Shown: piece after piece, positions 13,801 through 28,800 of the stretch
Layout of the letters: each line of letters opens with the position of its first letter
Numbering within the stretch: position 1 is the stretch's first letter
Assembly: GCA_026874595.1 (NCBI GenBank)
Contig: CM049321.1
Span: forward strand, 19,748,979-19,812,978
Direction: 5' to 3'
Length of the DNA: 64,000 bases
Origin: Sipunculus nudus
Taxonomy: Eukaryota; Annelida; Sipuncula; Golfingiida; Sipunculidae
The notes under the pieces: generated by a model
The model's input: only the letters and a program-made list of their open reading frames with translations
Told to the model about the DNA's origin: nothing
The model's database searches: none
Made by a program: the position numbers and the translations under genes

Positions 13801-16800
13801 CAGTAACATTGTTAGGTAAAATGTAGTAAACTGTAACCATGCATTATAAAGCCTGAAGCCCTCGCAGAACCATGTGAAACTGAAAGCACACATGCCACTA
13901 TGCCAGCATATAACACAGTAAGCTACAGAAGAAATTTAAGACAAAAAGAAATGTAAAACAGGTAAGATTTGTCTGTTTTAAAGATATGAGTATCTCTTAT
14001 AATAAGCTGATATTATATATAAAATTATATACAACTTGGCATCATAAAACCTAAAACCTTAATAAACAAACAAACAAATGTTTAATTTAAAATTAAAAAA
14101 AAAAATATTAGAATAATAAATTCATAATTTGGCATTCATGTCAATTTAATCTAATGATGCATGGTAGGACCAATTGTCATTACTTTCAATACCCTTTGAC
14201 CTGAAGGCGGTAAAAAATAGCAATATTGAAAGAAAATGGAGTCTGTATAATAAAATATAATAAAAACAGAAAAATTCTACAATAAGAATTACATAGCACA
14301 TAAAGAAACATTAAAAAAAACATAAAGAAAAAATTTTCTTGTACTCAGACTAATTAAATCAATTTAATTCTTCAGCACAAATCAATGCATACTTTGAAGT
14401 TTATATGAATAATTTATGGTATAAGGCAAGTATATTTGGGTTTAATGTGGTGACAAAGGGCATGGTGAAAAAATATGCAAGGCATTTGATAACATGTGAT
14501 TATTGATAAAGCAACATTAAAATTACATGCAAATTAAAATGGGACATGAAACAGTGACTATATCACGCTGCACTCGCTGTTGTAATGCGTAATGCTGCAA
14601 ATGATGGACGTACACTTCCATATTAGAAATACGATGAAGATTATATAAACACTTCAGGGATAATACATTGTTCAGTTTAAGTAAAAAGTATACATGAAAC
14701 ATGTAATGTGTTATGTTTGTATCACATTTGTTAAAGATAATGGGGGTGATATTTACTGTTAAATGTGAAGTATCAATCTGAAAAATTAAAATAATTAATT
14801 AAATTAACGAAAGAAATTTGCAAGAAACTGTGATCCATTTATTACTAATTGCAAGTGGAAATTTAAAAATATTTAATTCAAGAAAAAGTGTAAAATTGTG
14901 AATAAATACTTGAAATTAATTTTTCATTATCCTTTGTAAAAATTTTTTAATTTAATTTTTTTTCTCTACTCTTATTCCTGAAGTGAAAAAAAATTGACAA
15001 CTAACATTTGTTGAAAAAAAGGTAAAGTCTTTGAAAGACACTGAACCCTAATATAAATTCAAGTATGTTAATTTTTTTCCAGTTTTATACTCCCATTTCC
15101 CCCTGTCATCCTTCATTTTATTGTACATAAGACTAACTGAAACTGATCACTGATATGTGTTGTTCCCTGCAAATAATATATCTGTAAACCTCCATATTAG
15201 AGAAACGTGGAAAATTATGTAAACACTTTAGGGATCATACTTTGTACAGTTTTTTATGTAAAACATATACATAGAACATGTAAAGTGTTATTTGTATGCA
15301 TGTCTCACATTTTTCACATATGTTAAAAAAGACAGGGGTGATATTTACTGTTAAATTTGTGGGATCAATCTGAAAAATTAAAATATTTAATTAAATAAAT
15401 TAACAAAAAAACTTGCAAGAAACTCTGATCCATTTGTTACTAATTTCAAATGAAAATTTTAATATATTCAATAAAACCAAATCATGAAAGTTGCAAAATG
15501 GTGAATAAGTACTTGAAAATTTAATTTTATTATCTTCTATAATTATGACTTGAAATTTAACTTTCTTTACAATCCTGTAATTCCTCAAAGGAATAAATTG
15601 AAGTTTGTTGTAAAAAGAAGAATGTCTAGTTTTTTTAAAGATACTGAACTTTAATTGACTGAGCATTAAATTAAACTCAGGTTTATTCAGTTTTTTTTAA
15701 AGTTTTATACTCCAAGTTTTCTCTGACTTCCTCCATTATTGTATATAGAATCAACTTATTATACTCCAGACTTACTCTTTCTCTGTCTTCCTCAAGTTTT
15801 TTCTTTGCATCCTCCTTTTCTCGTTTATGCGACTCTGGCATGATGTCATCAAGCCATTTCAGCTCATGTCTCGTAAACAGGAAGTCCATAGCCTTCCGCA
15901 CAAAGCACATAGCCAACACCTGTTCATGGATAAAATTGTGGCGATTGATATTTTATGAAAGACACAGAAAACTAGTGACCCATGGGTCATGACGCTCAGT
16001 TGAGTAGCATGACATTTAAGTCTTACATTCACAACATATCTTATATCACCTGAAAAACCAAACTGATATTTACTTTAGATGTGATCCTGACCATTCACTT
16101 TGTGTTACCCAAAGTTGACAGTAAATCATTTAAGTGATGAAAAGACTGATTAGATAATAGAAAATCATACTTCCTGAATATTTAATATTACTATGAAAAA
16201 AAGTTCTGCTTCTCTGTTGATGCTTTTTTTTTAAATGTGAGATTTTCTGAGCAAGTAATGATGTTTTGTTTCAACTAAAAATTAGTATGAAGATTTTACC
16301 TTGGGACACACAACTCATTGTTTAAAAAGACTGGATCACTAATTGTACTTATTGGATATAATGACCATGTTTATCACATGTCATATCCCCTGTTTAACAA
16401 TACTATTACAGCTCTGACAGGACCTTATCTAGTAATGCAAAGAGGATCACTGTACTTCACTCAAAATATGATTACTTGTAGTATCAGTGTCTCATTCCAT
16501 ACACTGCACTGAGCTATGTCAAGTGTGTACGTGGTAAGTTAATAGCAGTTTACAACTGCTCAAAAACTACTCACTTAAAAAATCCTAAAACATGTGTCTT
16601 ACCATAAGTGGGAAAACAATGGAAATTTGTTTGATCTGTTTAATTGTCCACAAGATGGCGAGACAGAGGATTTGTATTGCCGTAAACAGGTGGCATCGCT
16701 TCAACGGGACGTGGCGCAGGAACATGTAGTCTGGTTGGTACTTGGGCGGCATAAAGATGATGGTTATCCGCTGGATGAACTGAAATTAAGAAATAATATA

Positions 16801-19800
16801 TTGTAAACCACAAGAAATTCCAGGTAATAACGACAGACCTTCCAAATGAACTGCAAATAGAAATATTACTTAATGAATTATGGAATAATAGGTAAACTCT
16901 TTAGTGGTTATCTAATAAATCAATTATATAAAAAAATTGTTGTTTTCTTTCAAAATTGATTAAAATGACTGCATATTTAATCATACACCATTATATATGA
17001 CATCCACAGAAGTCATATTATTTGATAAGATATATTCTTATGCTGTCAGAGACATATGAAAGACAGGCAAAATATAGTGAGCAGCACTAAAACCCAACTT
17101 TATCTTTCAATCATCGAATATGAATTAACAACAGATTACTACCACTTATACTCTTAGATTAAATGGTAACTGAAAGAGTTCTATATAACACTAGAAGATA
17201 CTCCAAAAAATATTGACAGACACCTTACTGTTAGAGTTTTAATCAATCCAGTTCACACATATTTTGATAGATAGATGAACAGCTAAAATAAATACTGACT
17301 GAACTTTTTATATCACCTGTAATCAGATTGCAAAGATTGATATAAAAAAACCATGTCAGATCTTAATGCATTCTGATAATAAAGAATATGAATCTCCACT
17401 AAACTGACCTTCCTTTCCAATTTGATAAGATTTAGCAGGCATATGAAATAATTCATATAATAATAGATGCACTCTGTGTAATTTATATACTGCATAATGA
17501 AATCACTGAAATAAAACCCTTGCTAAACTAGGATGAGTATGATTTTGGGATGCATAATAGATATATATCTCCCCTCCCTGTAGGCCTCCCATCCACAAAT
17601 TTGAGAAAAAAAAATATGGACCACTTTAATGGTTTTGGGGTTCACAAAAATCCTAAGATTTCTGAAGATTTTACCTTAAAGATGAAGGTTACTGGTTTTT
17701 GTAAAAATTTGTGATCTTGGTAGAGACAATTCAGATATAAAATTTCACAAAAAAAAGTTGAGTGGTTTAAAAGTTAAAGCTTTCAAAAAATATTTCAATT
17801 TAGCTGATATGTACTTGATGAATATGGTCAAGGTCATCAGTTTTCCATCCTGTTTGAAAATTTGGTTGAATCAAATGTGTATGAATTTGAGGAAAGAATA
17901 GGCAGTACTTCAAAAGTTTCCACATTCTAGAAATCATGCAATGAGCAATTATTCCTAATCTGACCTGAAACAATTTGTTTTTCAAATTTTAGGAAACCAT
18001 TATATGTCTCCCCCCACGGGAGGGGGGACATAATACAGAAAAGGTGAAAGGTGTTATTACCTGCTAATAGTGGTTATATGTATAGGAAGGAACAAACTGT
18101 AAAGGGAACTAACCTGCACTCCTTTCAGTGATGATATACCCATAAACAAGAATACACCATATAACACAGGCATGGGAATAAACTGAAAGAAAAGAACACA
18201 TCACAAATATACATATAAAGTTCATATGACACATCATAACCGACCCATGGATTAATTCTATACCAATTTAGTTTATCAATTGATCAATTTACTTTAAAAC
18301 TCATTTGGTTTGTGAAAATGCCTGGCTGAACCCCCAAAAAAAATCTTTTCTATCTATAACATGTATCTATATAAAGACTTATAAGATACAAATCTGTGAG
18401 TAGGCTGTGCAAGCATACACAAGTAATTATCATTAAACAGTGATTTCAAAATCATTAAAGTACATACAAATGTAGGAGGAATTTGTTATTCAGACACAGA
18501 GACAGATATGTCCTAATTCCAGTCATTCCTGTTATTGACTACAGCAAATTCAAAATGTGACCTACCAGTGACTTCAACTGACGATTTCAAAATGATTGCA
18601 CCTTATGTTTTTAACAGTCTATAATTATAACCAGGAACAAAAGATTATTACTCATGCAGGGAGATATTTCTTTATATCAGATCATGGGAAAAATTCTAAA
18701 AAGAAGTAAAATTCTAATTTGGGATTCCTTTAAAATGTGTTAATGTCATATCAGGTATTCTATTCCATTTGTACTATCTTATGAAGATATAAAACACAGG
18801 TATTTATAAAAAAACATTGGACCCACTTTGGTGTAACAGAGTTATGATAGAAGATTTTTTTAGCATGTAAAAGTCACATACCTTCAGCACCCCAGTAAGT
18901 ACGACGGACAGACCAACAAAGATAAACACTACCACCCCAGTCACCCTTTGTTCCCTGTTAAATGAAGAAAACAGAACAGAATTAAATTAGTCAAAGTATC
19001 ATTGTTTTAACAGACAGATATGTTTTCCCTGAGACAACCATCCTTAACAATATCAAAATTCTAAGAGACAACTTTTACTTATGACAGTTCACCATGTAAA
19101 AATTTGAATTGCACAGGCATAGTTCATGCAAAACAATGTTACACACGAGCATTTCAGGGTATCTGGAAGGGGAAACGTGTTTGTAATACCCTTATTAGAC
19201 TTACAGGTAACAAATAAGTTATGATATTATTTATGATGGGTACCTTTTGTTTCTAAATTTTCGACACTTCATGTACAGACAGTTATTAATATGCATGGGA
19301 TGCTAGTAAGGGTGAGTATAAATGTCTGTACCCGTGCCGATGGGGTGTCTTATCAATGAAGGTTCAATTTTATCGCACCAGCTTCCCTTTCACAAATACT
19401 GCACACTTAAAACCCTTGCAAACATAAAGCCAACCATGGTAAACTTGAACTTTATGACACAGGATATTAATGCATGAGGAAGAAATTATTGATATTTTTT
19501 TTAAACTTGCCTGACACCCAGGAACTGAGGTTTCTCGCCTGGAGCAGCTGTCTCGGATTCTCTTGTTAAACTGCGAACATGGTTGATTGACAGGACAGTA
19601 GCAGCCACAAACCAAGGCAGTCCCAGGATTGAGCAGATTCCAATTAAAATAGCTATGATGAACAGGTCAAGATGATAACCTCCCCCTTTCTGTAAGAAAA
19701 GAATGTGCTGGGTACAAAACATGCAAGCTCGTGGTTGCAAAATATACCCAACTACTGTTTACAAAACATGCCTGTCTGATAAAAAAATAGTGTCATCCAA

Positions 19801-22800
19801 CTTTATTTAAATCAAATACTTACAACAAATAGGGCAAAAGTATATGTCCTTCCAATTTATATAATTAAGAAAAAATTAAAAATACAGGAGTGATTAGTGG
19901 TTGAAATGCTTGCATGACTGGTGGTTACAAAAGCACGTTACACTAAAGCTTTTTTTCTTAAACAGGCCTATTCTGATATCTGCATGGTGCTTATCAACTA
20001 AAGATATATCCATCACGTAGGCATTATAAGAGCCTTTCTAAGCAGGTATTACCTATAGATTCTTAAAGTTTGCAGTTTAAGCAAAAATCAACATAAATTG
20101 TACAGGTAAGACGTGGATAGACGGCTTTAAACTGCTAGGAGGAAGCCAAATTGTGAACAGAACATTAATATTCTTTCACATCAAATTTTTCTTTAAACAT
20201 AAAAACTTTTAATTTCTCCTTATTCCTGTAATCAATGTTGATATAACATACCAAAAGTTTGTGTTCTTTACGATTTACGATAACGGCGGTAATCTGCTGA
20301 TCCATAAAGATAAGAATCGTGGCAAGCAGAGCAGGGAGGATTCCTGCCGGGATTGTCCACAAGGGGTTGTCCAAAGGATTAACGACCCATCCACGATCAT
20401 CACGTGTTGGCTGAAAAAAAAAAACGTATCCTGTGTTAAAGCAGAAATGGTACACTAGCCAACTGTAGTTAACATTTACAAACTTATTATGAATGAGTTT
20501 ATTTATTATATTGTCATGTACAATATTATAATACAAGAAGAAATAAAATAAATGTCTGCTTATAGTATCGAAACCTCACAGGGGTTTATATGACATTCAT
20601 TACTCTAGTTGATAATCGTAGTACAGACGTACAAACATTTCTTTCTGATCTTCCAAGCATGGCTACAAAGTCACTGATTTCTTGAACACTGTTATGAAGC
20701 AGGTATATAAATTGACTCTTCGGAGATAATCCTAACTATTAGGAATAGATTTGTAAGTTCCGCTCTGATTTTCTCATATTGTAGACATGAACATATCAAA
20801 TTAATTTCATCTTCAACTGAATTGTCCTTACACTCAGTGCATCTTCTTTCCTTTACACCCTTTACCCTTTAGTTTTAAATGAAACGAAAAAAAAAATTCT
20901 TGTGAGAAGTATTAAGGAATCTGAGAGATTAGAAAGGGCCATCTAGGGTAAAATACACAAAAATTACATAGGGTGTCCGATAAAAAAGTGTGGAATTCTT
21001 AAAGGGCATTATGTCATTGGCTGAAACACAAAAGAGAAAGAGACACTGGTGTGGACAATATTTATTTTGTAGGAAATAGGGAAAAATTAACAAAAGAATA
21101 CGCACTTGTCCCAGAGAACTACACCAAGGATAAATATACCACAATTGGGGGCTCAAGGGTGAACTAACGCAGGTAAACCATTGCAGAGAGAAAACACAGT
21201 TCAGTGTTATATTATGAATTATGATGCATGATGTAGTAAACCTAAAAACATTCATTAACCCTGATCATCTTCATATTCATTTAAGAGACAGCACCATCTA
21301 TGCTATCTGCATAAAAACACTGGATTCAGATATAAAGGGGCTTACAAGATTTCAGAGGTACATATGACAATTTAAAGCAATAATTAATCATTGTAGATCT
21401 GAAGGTTAACTAAACCTATTCCACGTGTTTGTTGTGTGAATGGAGGATTTCATCCAGATCCCAGACTTTGCCCTGATTTGATTGGCTGGTACACGTGTGA
21501 CATCATGGACTGAATTTTATCAACAACTCAGATCTAGTAATGCATGTTGTTTTTATTCTCTCCTGAAAATTTGGGACTGACAGTCACAGAAGTACTGTGT
21601 TTTACTGAGATCTAGAATTTTTAGGCACAGGGGATTTCTCAGTGAGTGACGTCATTGCCAAGTTGACAGTGCTCATAGATGTGCCAAACGTTTTTGAACA
21701 AATCACACAATCTCATGTTTTTTTTTTTTGGGGGGGGGGGGGAATAGAAAGAAAACATGTTTTTCCTGCAGGAACTGAGCTCATTTTATGTAAAATTTAT
21801 ATTAATATTTTTTTCATAGGCAATTATGTTATATGATAATATAATGAGATTTGGAATACGTTTACTTGACCTTAAAAAACTCTGACAAAAGACATCAATT
21901 CAACAACAACTACGTTTATTACAAAGGTTTTGGTTGGTTTAAGAATATTCAACTTTAGTCTAACCAATTTTTCAGGATCTTTTCACAAAGCTTCAGGACA
22001 CATGCCCTAAAACCCTGTTTTTCCAGGATTTTCCAGAAATCCAAGGATGTGTGGAAACCCTGAAATACAACAGCTTAAACTCACCTTGAACTTGCTGGGT
22101 ACCTTCAGTTTTGGAGTAGCCAAGCCAAGGCCAACATCGACTCCTACCATCAGAACAATAGCCAGCAGCACGGAGAAATCACTGATCAGGGAGCGCACCT
22201 GTAAAGATTACAAGACTATTGTCTGTTCCTTGGCAGGGTGCCCATTGAAATACGGCTGTTATCCCTGTTTACTGCTTTTAATGCGTGAGCTGTTAAAATT
22301 TAAACTCACATGGCAATATTAAATCATGTTAATTTTATTGTTTTTAATCAAGAAAAATTTCAGCTTGTTTGTTGATGGCTCCCTCTATTGAAGAACAGTG
22401 AAATTATACCCATCCAATAAGAATTATATTTAAATGTGCTACTGTTATGGTAAGCATGCTACAGTTAAAAAAGCACAAAGACTTTGCTTCGTAGGTCATT
22501 ACTTGCCAATAAGACATTAGGATCATATGTCATTTAACTATGACCTTGCAGTACATTCCAAAAGCTTAATGCCTAGGATATGTTCCACATCATCACTAGT
22601 GTTTACATGATAAATCTTTGCAGCAATAACTAGAATATCAACAGAAGCTGATAAAAGCCTTCAGCCAAAAGAACAGTGTTTATAGGTGGTAACAGTAATA
22701 AGTATGAAATATTTGTTCTCACATGGATGTATATCTGTACATGTCTCAGTTATAAATTTAAACTGGAAAGGTATGTAGTACCTTTGCAAGTATGGTAAGA

Positions 22801-25800
22801 CAGATCTCATGCAGGACTTAGAGATCATCAAGGCATATCTTTATACCATGTTCATAATGATCCACCCAGTGGTTCCGGAGAAATAAGGTCCTTAGTTTTT
22901 TTTTATTCTAAGCTCTGTGACCTTGAAAAGTAGGTCAAGGTCATCCATCTTTGAACTTGACCAAGATTTTGTTAAATGCATCAGCACTGAAGAAATGAAG
23001 TTGCTATGTTGAATACCTTTGGAGATATCCTGCTTACAAGGCCAAAGTTGAAAAAATCCAATGAAAATTTATAAAAAAATCAGAAATTGTAGATGGCGCC
23101 ACCAACATTGTGCAGCAGGTACAGACATTCAGTCCAAATGATCATTGTATGTTTTGTGAAAATCTACCAAATGGTTCCTGAGAAATAAGCTTCAAAGTGT
23201 TTTTCTATAATCAGCTCCAAAACATAGAAAAATAGGTCAAGGTCACCCATTTTCGAACCTGACCGAGATTTTTTAAAATGCATAAACACTGAAGATGAAG
23301 TTCCTGTATTAGATACCATTAGAGATATCCAGCTCACAAGGCAAAAGTTGAAAAAGTTGATAAAAATTCATTAAAAAATCAGAATTTGTAGGTGGCACCA
23401 CCAAACTTGTGCAGCTGGTACAGACTATCAATCCCAATGATCATAGTAAGTTTTGTGAAAATCCACCCAATGGTTCCTGAGAAATCAACTTCTCTGTGTT
23501 TTTCAATAATCAGCTCTCAAACATAAAAAAATAAGTCAAGGTCACCCATCTTTAAAATAGACCAAGATTTTGTCGATATACATCTTCACCAAAGAAATAA
23601 AATTCCTACAGTGAATCCTTTTAGAGATATCCCGCTCACAAAGTAAAAGATAATGAACGCTGGACGGACAGCTTGGGTGATGAGATATACCCATCAGCCT
23701 AAGGGCTGAGGGCTTAAAAGGCAATTTGAAGACTTAAGCTATGTTTCCATGTGCACTAAATATAGTACCAGAATATGGATAAAAATCAATACTGACTAAA
23801 TCAGCCATGTTATCTCAGAACAACATATAGAAAATATATGTTTGTCATGTTGGGTACATATGAAATCTCTTTAAAATTAATTGACGAAGACACCCATAAT
23901 CAGATGACAGTAACGATGACTGATGTCATCAATGACTTTACGAAGGGTTACCTTTAAGAAGAACAGACTGATTTAATGAATGAGACGCAAACACTGGCAG
24001 TGAATAAAAAAAAAATAGTAAACAGAAAAAAAATGGTAAAATCTAGCCTAATAGTAGTACAACTTGATCACATGAAATTAGAATGTCTTAGGCCACACAC
24101 AAAAAAAATGTTGTTCTACAGACCATTGCAATAACAAACAATTTGGTGCCTTTTTATTACCAGATAAGTTACAATACTTGGAACTTGTGAGCTCTCCAAG
24201 GAAATACAAAATATTGCTTCAATTCTTGAAGGTTTAAATGATTGGCAGAAAATTTACCAAATTTCCTATACCTTTAAATGTTTTTCTTTTTTTGGTTCAG
24301 AAAAAGTGCATAAGCACAAATTCGCGACAATACCGAGGGTTTAGTCTTCCTTTGCAAAGAAGAACAATGGGCCCATTGGTTACAGAGCTAAGCCAAATTT
24401 GGTAAAATTCCAGTAAATGCAAAATATACTTATTTCCCTAGTTATTATTCTTTTTATATTAGCATTTGCAAAGCTAGAGAGAAATAATTTAGTAATAATA
24501 AAGCACTAAACATATGACATATGATTGTCAAACTATAAATACTCTGACATGAATGCCATGGAAAAACATGGTAAAGGTTTTTAAGACACTGTGTTGCATT
24601 TGAAATATTTACAGCAAGTGGACAGTAAGTACTGAGAACTTTATTTCATTTTCTGTTGAGGCAGAAAATAATGATATTAAGTCTATATTTAACCCTACTT
24701 TTTCAGCCTATATAGTCAGCCTAGCTTAAAATTCATCCACAAAATATCAGAGCGGCGCAGAATAATACTTTTTTTTGTGTGGCCTAAATATTCTGATGAT
24801 GTCATTTGTTTATTTGACCCACCTTGGTAGGGAAGTACCTTGAAGTTTTAAACTCTTTTAGGGAAAATGATATGGCAAAAGTTCCAATAAAAAGCAGACA
24901 GGACAGGAAGAACACATCGGGGACGGGTTCGTGGTGACCGCAGCCTGGACCAATTGGGACCCCTTTGGCCTTCTTGCAATCCTCGTAATTTAAACCGAAG
25001 TACTTGTCTGGTATTGTAATGTTTGTGACATTTCCAGTGACGGTGCTCATCAGTGAGGAGATGGTTGTAGTTACAGCTTGCATCCCATCTGTAACTATAT
25101 ACAAAAGAAACAAATTTCAATCAGTTCAAAATTTTATCAGATTTAGTACATTATCATTATTATATAAAGTGGATAATAATAATATGGAGGATTGTGGCAT
25201 AATGTTAAGAGTTTTGGACCTGTCACAGAAAAGATTATGGGTTTGTGTCGTGTTCTGACAGGCTGCAATGCTTAGACCCCTAGCCAAAGTCTGTACCACA
25301 AGAGTGCACTCTCTCAACCCAGGAGTGAATGGGTACTGGTCATTGACAATGGGCAAATGCAGAATAAATACCCCTCCAGCACCTAATATGGCTGCTTGGG
25401 ACGTATACACCAAGGGGGGGGGGGGGGGTTACTGTTTATTAAAAGGACTGAAGCACAATTAAGGTAAAGTCAGATGAGACAGACTATAAACCCCACCGTG
25501 ACCTTTACCTTTAATAAACACACTGTAACTTCACAAATGGATAAATGTTGCCTCAAGCTAGTAAACAGAAATCCAGCTGCACCTATTACTGGTAAATAAG
25601 CGTTTGCAAATGCAAACATGTTATTATCCAATAATAAATTAACCAGAAAGCATTTGCATTCTTGATTTCTTCTAAGACCGAAAGAAATTCCATAATTATG
25701 AAATATAGAAAAATCAAAAGTCCTTTAAATTGGCCTTTCATATGGGATATAAAGTTTAAGTCACTGATTATCTTTAACTTTCAAATAGACATAGAGCCAA

Positions 25801-28800
25801 TTATATCATGGGTGTATCGAGAATTCTTTTTTTTAAACATTTTTTTTTCGCAGGGCGGTATATGCCGCCATTTTTTAATGATAGCTGAACAATGTATGTT
25901 CATCTTCAGAATCTGATTAAGGTTTCGGGAGTATGTGACAAGGTGGCAGCACATGCTTCCGTCATTTTATATCCTGGTTTTAACAAGGCCCAATGATAAA
26001 CCACCTTCATGCCTTGAAGTTGTCCAGACCTTTTTTTTAAGATTTTTTTTTGGTGGAGGTAACTGCCTCCATTTTTTAATGCTTTTTAATGCTAAAGTAT
26101 ATATACACAGCAGAGTTCCATTCCGGTTTTGGACTACGTGAAAGGGGCTTATATCCGATTTTTCCTGGTTTCAACCAGATTCAGTATACCACTCCTGTGG
26201 GGCCTGGGTGTGTGTCATCCTAATTACTGGGTCATAACACCAAGGAACCCCTGAAAGGCGTACTAGTTTGTGAGTGAAACGTGGCTGTAGAGCACAGCCT
26301 ACAAAGCATACAGAGGGGTCACACTGAATGGTGGCCGACAATGAAAATCTCAATACTCCTCAGGTGAGAAGCAACCTCACTTTTTCAATGCTTTGATTCC
26401 TGTACTCTACAGCTAGTTCACAAAAGTTGCGGGTACTCTGAGAATATTATGCAAAAAATTTCACTGGGCTTGAGACAGAAAAGGCAGTGCAGCAGTTATT
26501 TATATTATTATTCATATTATTAGTTTTACAAATTTATCAAAACCAATGCTTTTAAAGGTAACTGTATCTTTTTTTCACACTAACATACATAATTATTACT
26601 TATTATCAAAACATTAAAATTTGTTGAATAAAAATGTTCTTAGCAGATCATTAAAACTTTCAAAGTCTCCCATGTTGTGTACATCTTCTGTGGGTGAATT
26701 CCAATAATCATGCACTGATTTAAATGTCATTGAACTGTATTACCATTTATCTGAGACTCAGGCTACATCTAGAAAACCTACCTGTATTGGCTGTTGTGTT
26801 TGGGGCTGGAGTGGGCATGGGTGGATAACATATGCATGTATAATTCTCATCAATATCTGGGGTCAGGTCAACAGGTGCATCATCTTCGGATATGTGGATC
26901 AGTTTCTTGAAGGCCTCATAGATGAAAATGAGGCCGATCAGAACAGCAAAACTCTCCTCCGTAAACCTTGTGATGTAACGCACCAACGCACTCAGGTCAA
27001 AGGCCACCATGATAAGCAAACAGATGCACACCCACATGCCGATCCAAAATCGCAATGGTAAGTAGTTTAGACCCGTATCTCTGAAAATAGGTGCACAAAA
27101 TGTTACATTAAGGTATACAATATTGCACAAAAGTTAAAAATAAACTAAAAATATTCTGTATGAATTTTTTTTGTGTAGGAAACTGGCATATAAATTACAA
27201 TATATCCTTATAAAAAATCTTCTGTATACAATTATCTGGTGTATAAAGCTAGAATATAATGCTAGTGTATTCAGCTTTGGTGATCAACAAAATATATACT
27301 GAAAATACTGGTGTATACAGATGATTTATGTAGGGGGATATATTGTGAAACTTGCATGAACTTCACACTTAAAATTTTAGCTCACAGGGCCAAAAAAAGA
27401 ATGGTCCCAGGCACTTTTTTCTGGATGTCAGATGTTTTTTTTTTATTTTTTTTTACCTTTTTTGTATGTTTCAATAAAAATGTCAAATGATCAGGGGAAA
27501 GCATGAAAATAACAAATTGTTTTGCTAAACAGGGAAAAGTACTACATTTATTGTATTTTTTATCTTCTTGAAAGATAAAAATCAAAATAACAATTTTTGA
27601 TGCAGGGGGTTAAAATTGATGCAGGCGGTGCCTGGGAACCATACCTATTATTTTTTTGGCCTAAGAGAGTCATTAAGTATCAGATTATTGTATGCAGGTG
27701 ACTGAACAGGAATTAGTTGTATACCAAAACCTGCTGTGCATAATACAAGCTTTTGTATTGACAAGGGAGGTACTGTGGTTGGTTTTCATTCGAGAGATTG
27801 AAATTTTGTGATTTCTTCAATTCGTGAGGGATTCATTTTCATAATTTTACCAGAAACTATAAGTTCAGCAGTATTTGATTTGATTTTAAATTTTCAATAA
27901 ATGTTACATCTTTCTCATTTCTGGTTTGATATGTCTTGTGTGATTACTGTGTGTTTTACAATGATTAATGCTTGTATGCATGAGCAAGTTTCGATACCAT
28001 GCACAGATTAGGTTGCCATTCAGATTGTTTCTAGAGGTATGAAAACAAATCTGTTCGTGCGGATGCATCATCCCCTATTGTTCATCTTAGTTGATTGGGC
28101 ATCTCATACTCGAGTGTTTCATATTCGCAATTACATCACATTTGCAAATATTGTGAAATTAAACCCTTGTGAATAAAAGGGAACCACTATGTGGAGTTAC
28201 TTTTAATCAAGCATATTTACACTGTGCAGTTGCATGTCTTTGTTTGAGGGCAGGACTCACTTGCAGAAGGTGTACACTATAGTTTCAAACACCAGCACTG
28301 GACCAGTACTGCCAATGATCGTCAGAGGCTGGCCAGCGAACAGATGGTAGGAAATACCACTAATAGCACCACACAATATACTCTCCATCGCAGCCTGCAA
28401 GTAATAAATAGAGTATAAATTTCATAATGATTATAGTTACTTACCTGTAGTGCTATAAGAAGTACATGCAACTTATTTCATGAAATAAGACTGTTTTCCC
28501 AGCAAACATCAATACAGTAATCTAACAGCCCCTAGCGCCATCTACCTGAGAACTAACACACTAATAATTTCAATTTGTTCATTCTGCTAATATAAAAAGT
28601 CAAAAATATTTTTAGACATATCACACTTACTTTACAAGCACTCTGAGGTATGTATGTGTGGTAATCTTTTTTATATAATTTTATTCATTATCTTTTTACC
28701 TTAATTTAACCACACCTTGCCACAGCTGTTGAGGATTTTTCTCCTTACCCGTTAATGTATTCACAAAACAGTTACATGCATTTTTCAACTGTTGTGACAC

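Larger units (their letters stand above)
22199..24822 (-). other. Intron between exons 11 and 12
   Basis: Largely repeats: a ~1.1-kb array of a 300-bp unit (22630-23716) and a GGCC-ended element (24091-24784). Confidence 0.7.

Noticed and set aside
15683-15775. Extension of exon 18 past AGAGTAAGT
   Set aside because: The ORF stays open for some 30 codons, but the GTAAGT donor and the exact phase match to exon 19 mark the true end at 15776.
20929-21255. 108-codon minus-strand ORF
   Set aside because: Hydrophobic, Cys-rich chance translation inside the exon 12-13 intron; no match to any family I recognise.
22630-23716. Possible CRISPR-like array because of regular repeats
   Set aside because: Units are ~300 bp with no unique short spacers, in a eukaryotic intron; it is a tandem transposable-element repeat.
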